Positions 62,842 to 64,000 of a stretch of DNA of 64,000 nt are shown in pieces. The notes below the pieces were generated by a model. That model worked only from the letters and a program-made list of their open reading frames with translations, did no database searches and was not told the DNA's origin. Within the stretch, counting starts at the first letter, position 1. Each line of letters begins with the position of its first letter. A program made the position numbers and the translations under genes. The stretch comes from Bacteroidota bacterium (lineage in GTDB: Bacteria; Bacteroidota; Ignavibacteria; UBA10030; UBA6906): NCBI GenBank assembly GCA_030835135.1, contig JAUQWO010000020.1, positions 98,437-162,436 of the forward strand, in the 5' to 3' direction.

Positions 62842-63894
62842 CTATTCGAGATCGGTGGCAATGACGTGGCCCGGATTGGACCGGAACTGATTGATGAGCT
62901 TCACGAGGTCGCTCACCGTGATCGCCTTTCCATCCAGCCGCATCTGTCCGGTCGGCGACAGCAGGCCGCTGCGGATCTTGTCGAACACCGGCTTGTGGGT
63001 CGGCCCGAGGGCCTTTTCGAGGTCCGCGAGCAGGTTCTCCATCACCTGGTTGGAGCCGCCGGCGGATACGGTGAAGGCGCGGAGCTGGCTCTTCACGGTA
63101 TTGCCCGGACCGCTGGTATTGCCGTAGATCCCCTCCACATACCAGACGTAGGTCTTGCCGGGCTCCAGGGGGCGCACGCCTGCCGACGGATACAGGAAGG
63201 ACGTGGTATTGACCTCGGTGGTAAGGTGCGGCACGCCATTGACCGCCTCTTCCAGGGAGGATTGGTTCGGGAGCTTCTCAAACACCGAGAGGCGTGAACG
63301 CGGGCCGTCGAATGTCCACTGGAAGAGCGGGAATTCGTTCACGGTGCGGTCGTTCTGCATCGGCATCACCAGGTCGAGCCGCGACGGGTTGGTGAGTACG
63401 AACCGGAATGTCGCGACGGATTTCGTGTTGTACCGTTCGGTGGTGACTTCGATGCTGAACGTGTAGATGCCCGCGGGCATATACCCGGTCGGCAACGCCA
63501 TCTGCTCCAGCCGTCTCTTCGCGGCATCGTCCAGCGCGTATTCGGCCTTGATGTCCGGCCGGGCAAGGTCCAGATTGCTGAACGAACGCATACCCGGGAT
63601 GGTGAAGACCTTCGTCATATAGGTCGAGACCCGGGTGAAGGACTCACCGGTCGCCATCTGGACATCGAGCGTGATGGCCATGAATGCGTTCACCGACGCA
63701 GGGACGCCGCCGCGGATCCGAAGGTCGATCGAGAACAGCCACTTCGGGGAGAGCGCGTTGATGAAATCGACATCCTGAATGGTGAGGACATCCACGGGTG
63801 CGGTCGATGTGCTGATGTCGATGACCGGCGATTGCGCCATGGCTGCCGGCATTGCAGCGACACACATGGCGATGAAGAAGAGAAGAGCTCTCAT
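62842..63894 (-). CDS. secreted protein with Ig-like domain, first gene of the CHASE2/FecR operon
   Basis: 350 residues with a signal peptide (LLFFIAMCVAAMPAAMAQ), a beta-rich N-terminal domain and an Ig-like segment around 205-300 (FPLFQWTFDGP ... PGKTYVWYVEG) similar to the secreted protein at 8312-9568. The C-terminal part (ADLEKALGPTHKPVFDKIR) is helical. GGGGCG precedes the ATG at 63894. No enzyme motif. It starts the operon, so it may be the periplasmic or surface sensor part. Confidence 0.8.
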   Translation of the reverse strand: MRALLFFIAMCVAAMPAAMAQSPVIDISTSTAPVDVLTIQDVDFINALSPKWLFSIDLRIRGGVPASVNAFMAITLDVQMATGESFTRVSTYMTKVFTIPGMRSFSNLDLARPDIKAEYALDDAAKRRLEQMALPTGYMPAGIYTFSIEVTTERYNTKSVATFRFVLTNPSRLDLVMPMQNDRTVNEFPLFQWTFDGPRSRLSVFEKLPNQSSLEEAVNGVPHLTTEVNTTSFLYPSAGVRPLEPGKTYVWYVEGIYGNTSGPGNTVKSQLRAFTVSAGGSNQVMENLLADLEKALGPTHKPVFDKIRSGLLSPTGQMRLDGKAITVSDLVKLINQFRSNPGHVIATDLE

Positions 63895-63933
63895 GATATC
63901 GCCCCGAGGATAAGTGGAAGAACTGCGTGTAGT

Positions 63934-63963
63934 GAGGTATGATAAGAATTTGGCGGGTGCCAA
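63934..63963 (-). promoter_or_regulatory. possible promoter of the CHASE2/FecR operon
   Basis: On the minus strand: TTGGCA (63963-63958), 18 bp, TACCTC (63939-63934), about 40 nt before the start. Weak -10 box and longer spacer than the other promoters. Confidence 0.38.
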
Positions 63964-64000
63964 GCAATACGGCGGGATGGGGTGTCGGGAGAGGGTAGGG

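Overview
The window is a GC-rich (roughly 60 % or more) chromosomal segment, probably from the Ignavibacteria/Chlorobi side of the FCB (Bacteroidota-related) group. The evidence is three secreted proteins with a C-terminal NYPNPFNP-type type IX secretion (T9SS) sorting domain, a PorV-like outer-membrane protein, a meso-DAP-type MurE, and a complete division/cell-wall cluster in the usual order. The taxonomic call is inference. No rRNA, tRNA, CRISPR, phage or complete insertion sequence was seen.

Region by region. (1) 1-1766: end of a nitrous-oxide reductase accessory cluster (nosF end, nosL, nosY, a small dicluster ferredoxin). (2) 1780-6079: a glutamine amidotransferase, then a propeller-type sensor kinase and its LuxR-type regulator. 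(3) 6205-11975: an outer-membrane barrel, two secreted proteins of unknown role, and a T9SS cargo protein on the minus strand. (4) 12238-17132: a TfoX-domain protein with a histone-H1-like tail, a GH39 glycosidase, an ECF sigma operon, a promoter/leader-ORF/terminator unit, a zinc-finger protein and a lipoprotein. (5) 17511-22063: a two-gene module (DUF5674-like plus a small helical protein) present twice, one intact and one decaying inverted copy, interleaved with two paralogous T9SS cargo genes sharing a 99-bp identical stretch. (6) 22064-22806: palindromic and tandem repeats, then the mraZ promoter with three MraZ-box-like repeats. (7) 22807-39803: the dcw cluster mraZ-rsmH-ftsL-ftsI-murE-murF-mraY-murD-ftsW-murG-(unknown membrane protein)-murC-ftsQ-ftsA-ftsZ. 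(8) 39881-53729: a DUF4159 protein, a giant DUF4175-like coiled-coil membrane protein, an M14 carboxypeptidase, an ECF sigma/anti-sigma pair, a GAF-PAS kinase, lon and dnaX. (9) 54114-56193: a tight operon of a MauE/DoxX-like membrane protein, two tiny Cys-rich secreted peptides and a 6-bladed propeller protein. (10) 56445-63894: a PorV-like protein, then a minus-strand operon of secreted protein, FecR protein, outer-membrane barrel and CHASE2 adenylate cyclase.

Three themes stand out. First, a reproducible promoter pattern, TTGNNN-N16/17-TA(C/T)NNT, lies before at least ten genes, and in three places the -10 box ends exactly 6 nt before an ATG, suggesting leaderless transcripts. Second, the MauE/Cys-peptide/propeller operon and the DUF5674 two-gene module are the best candidates for undescribed systems. 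Third, much of the accessory content is envelope or secreted (T9SS cargo, barrels, FecR/CHASE2), so the window mixes core division genes with cell-surface modules.
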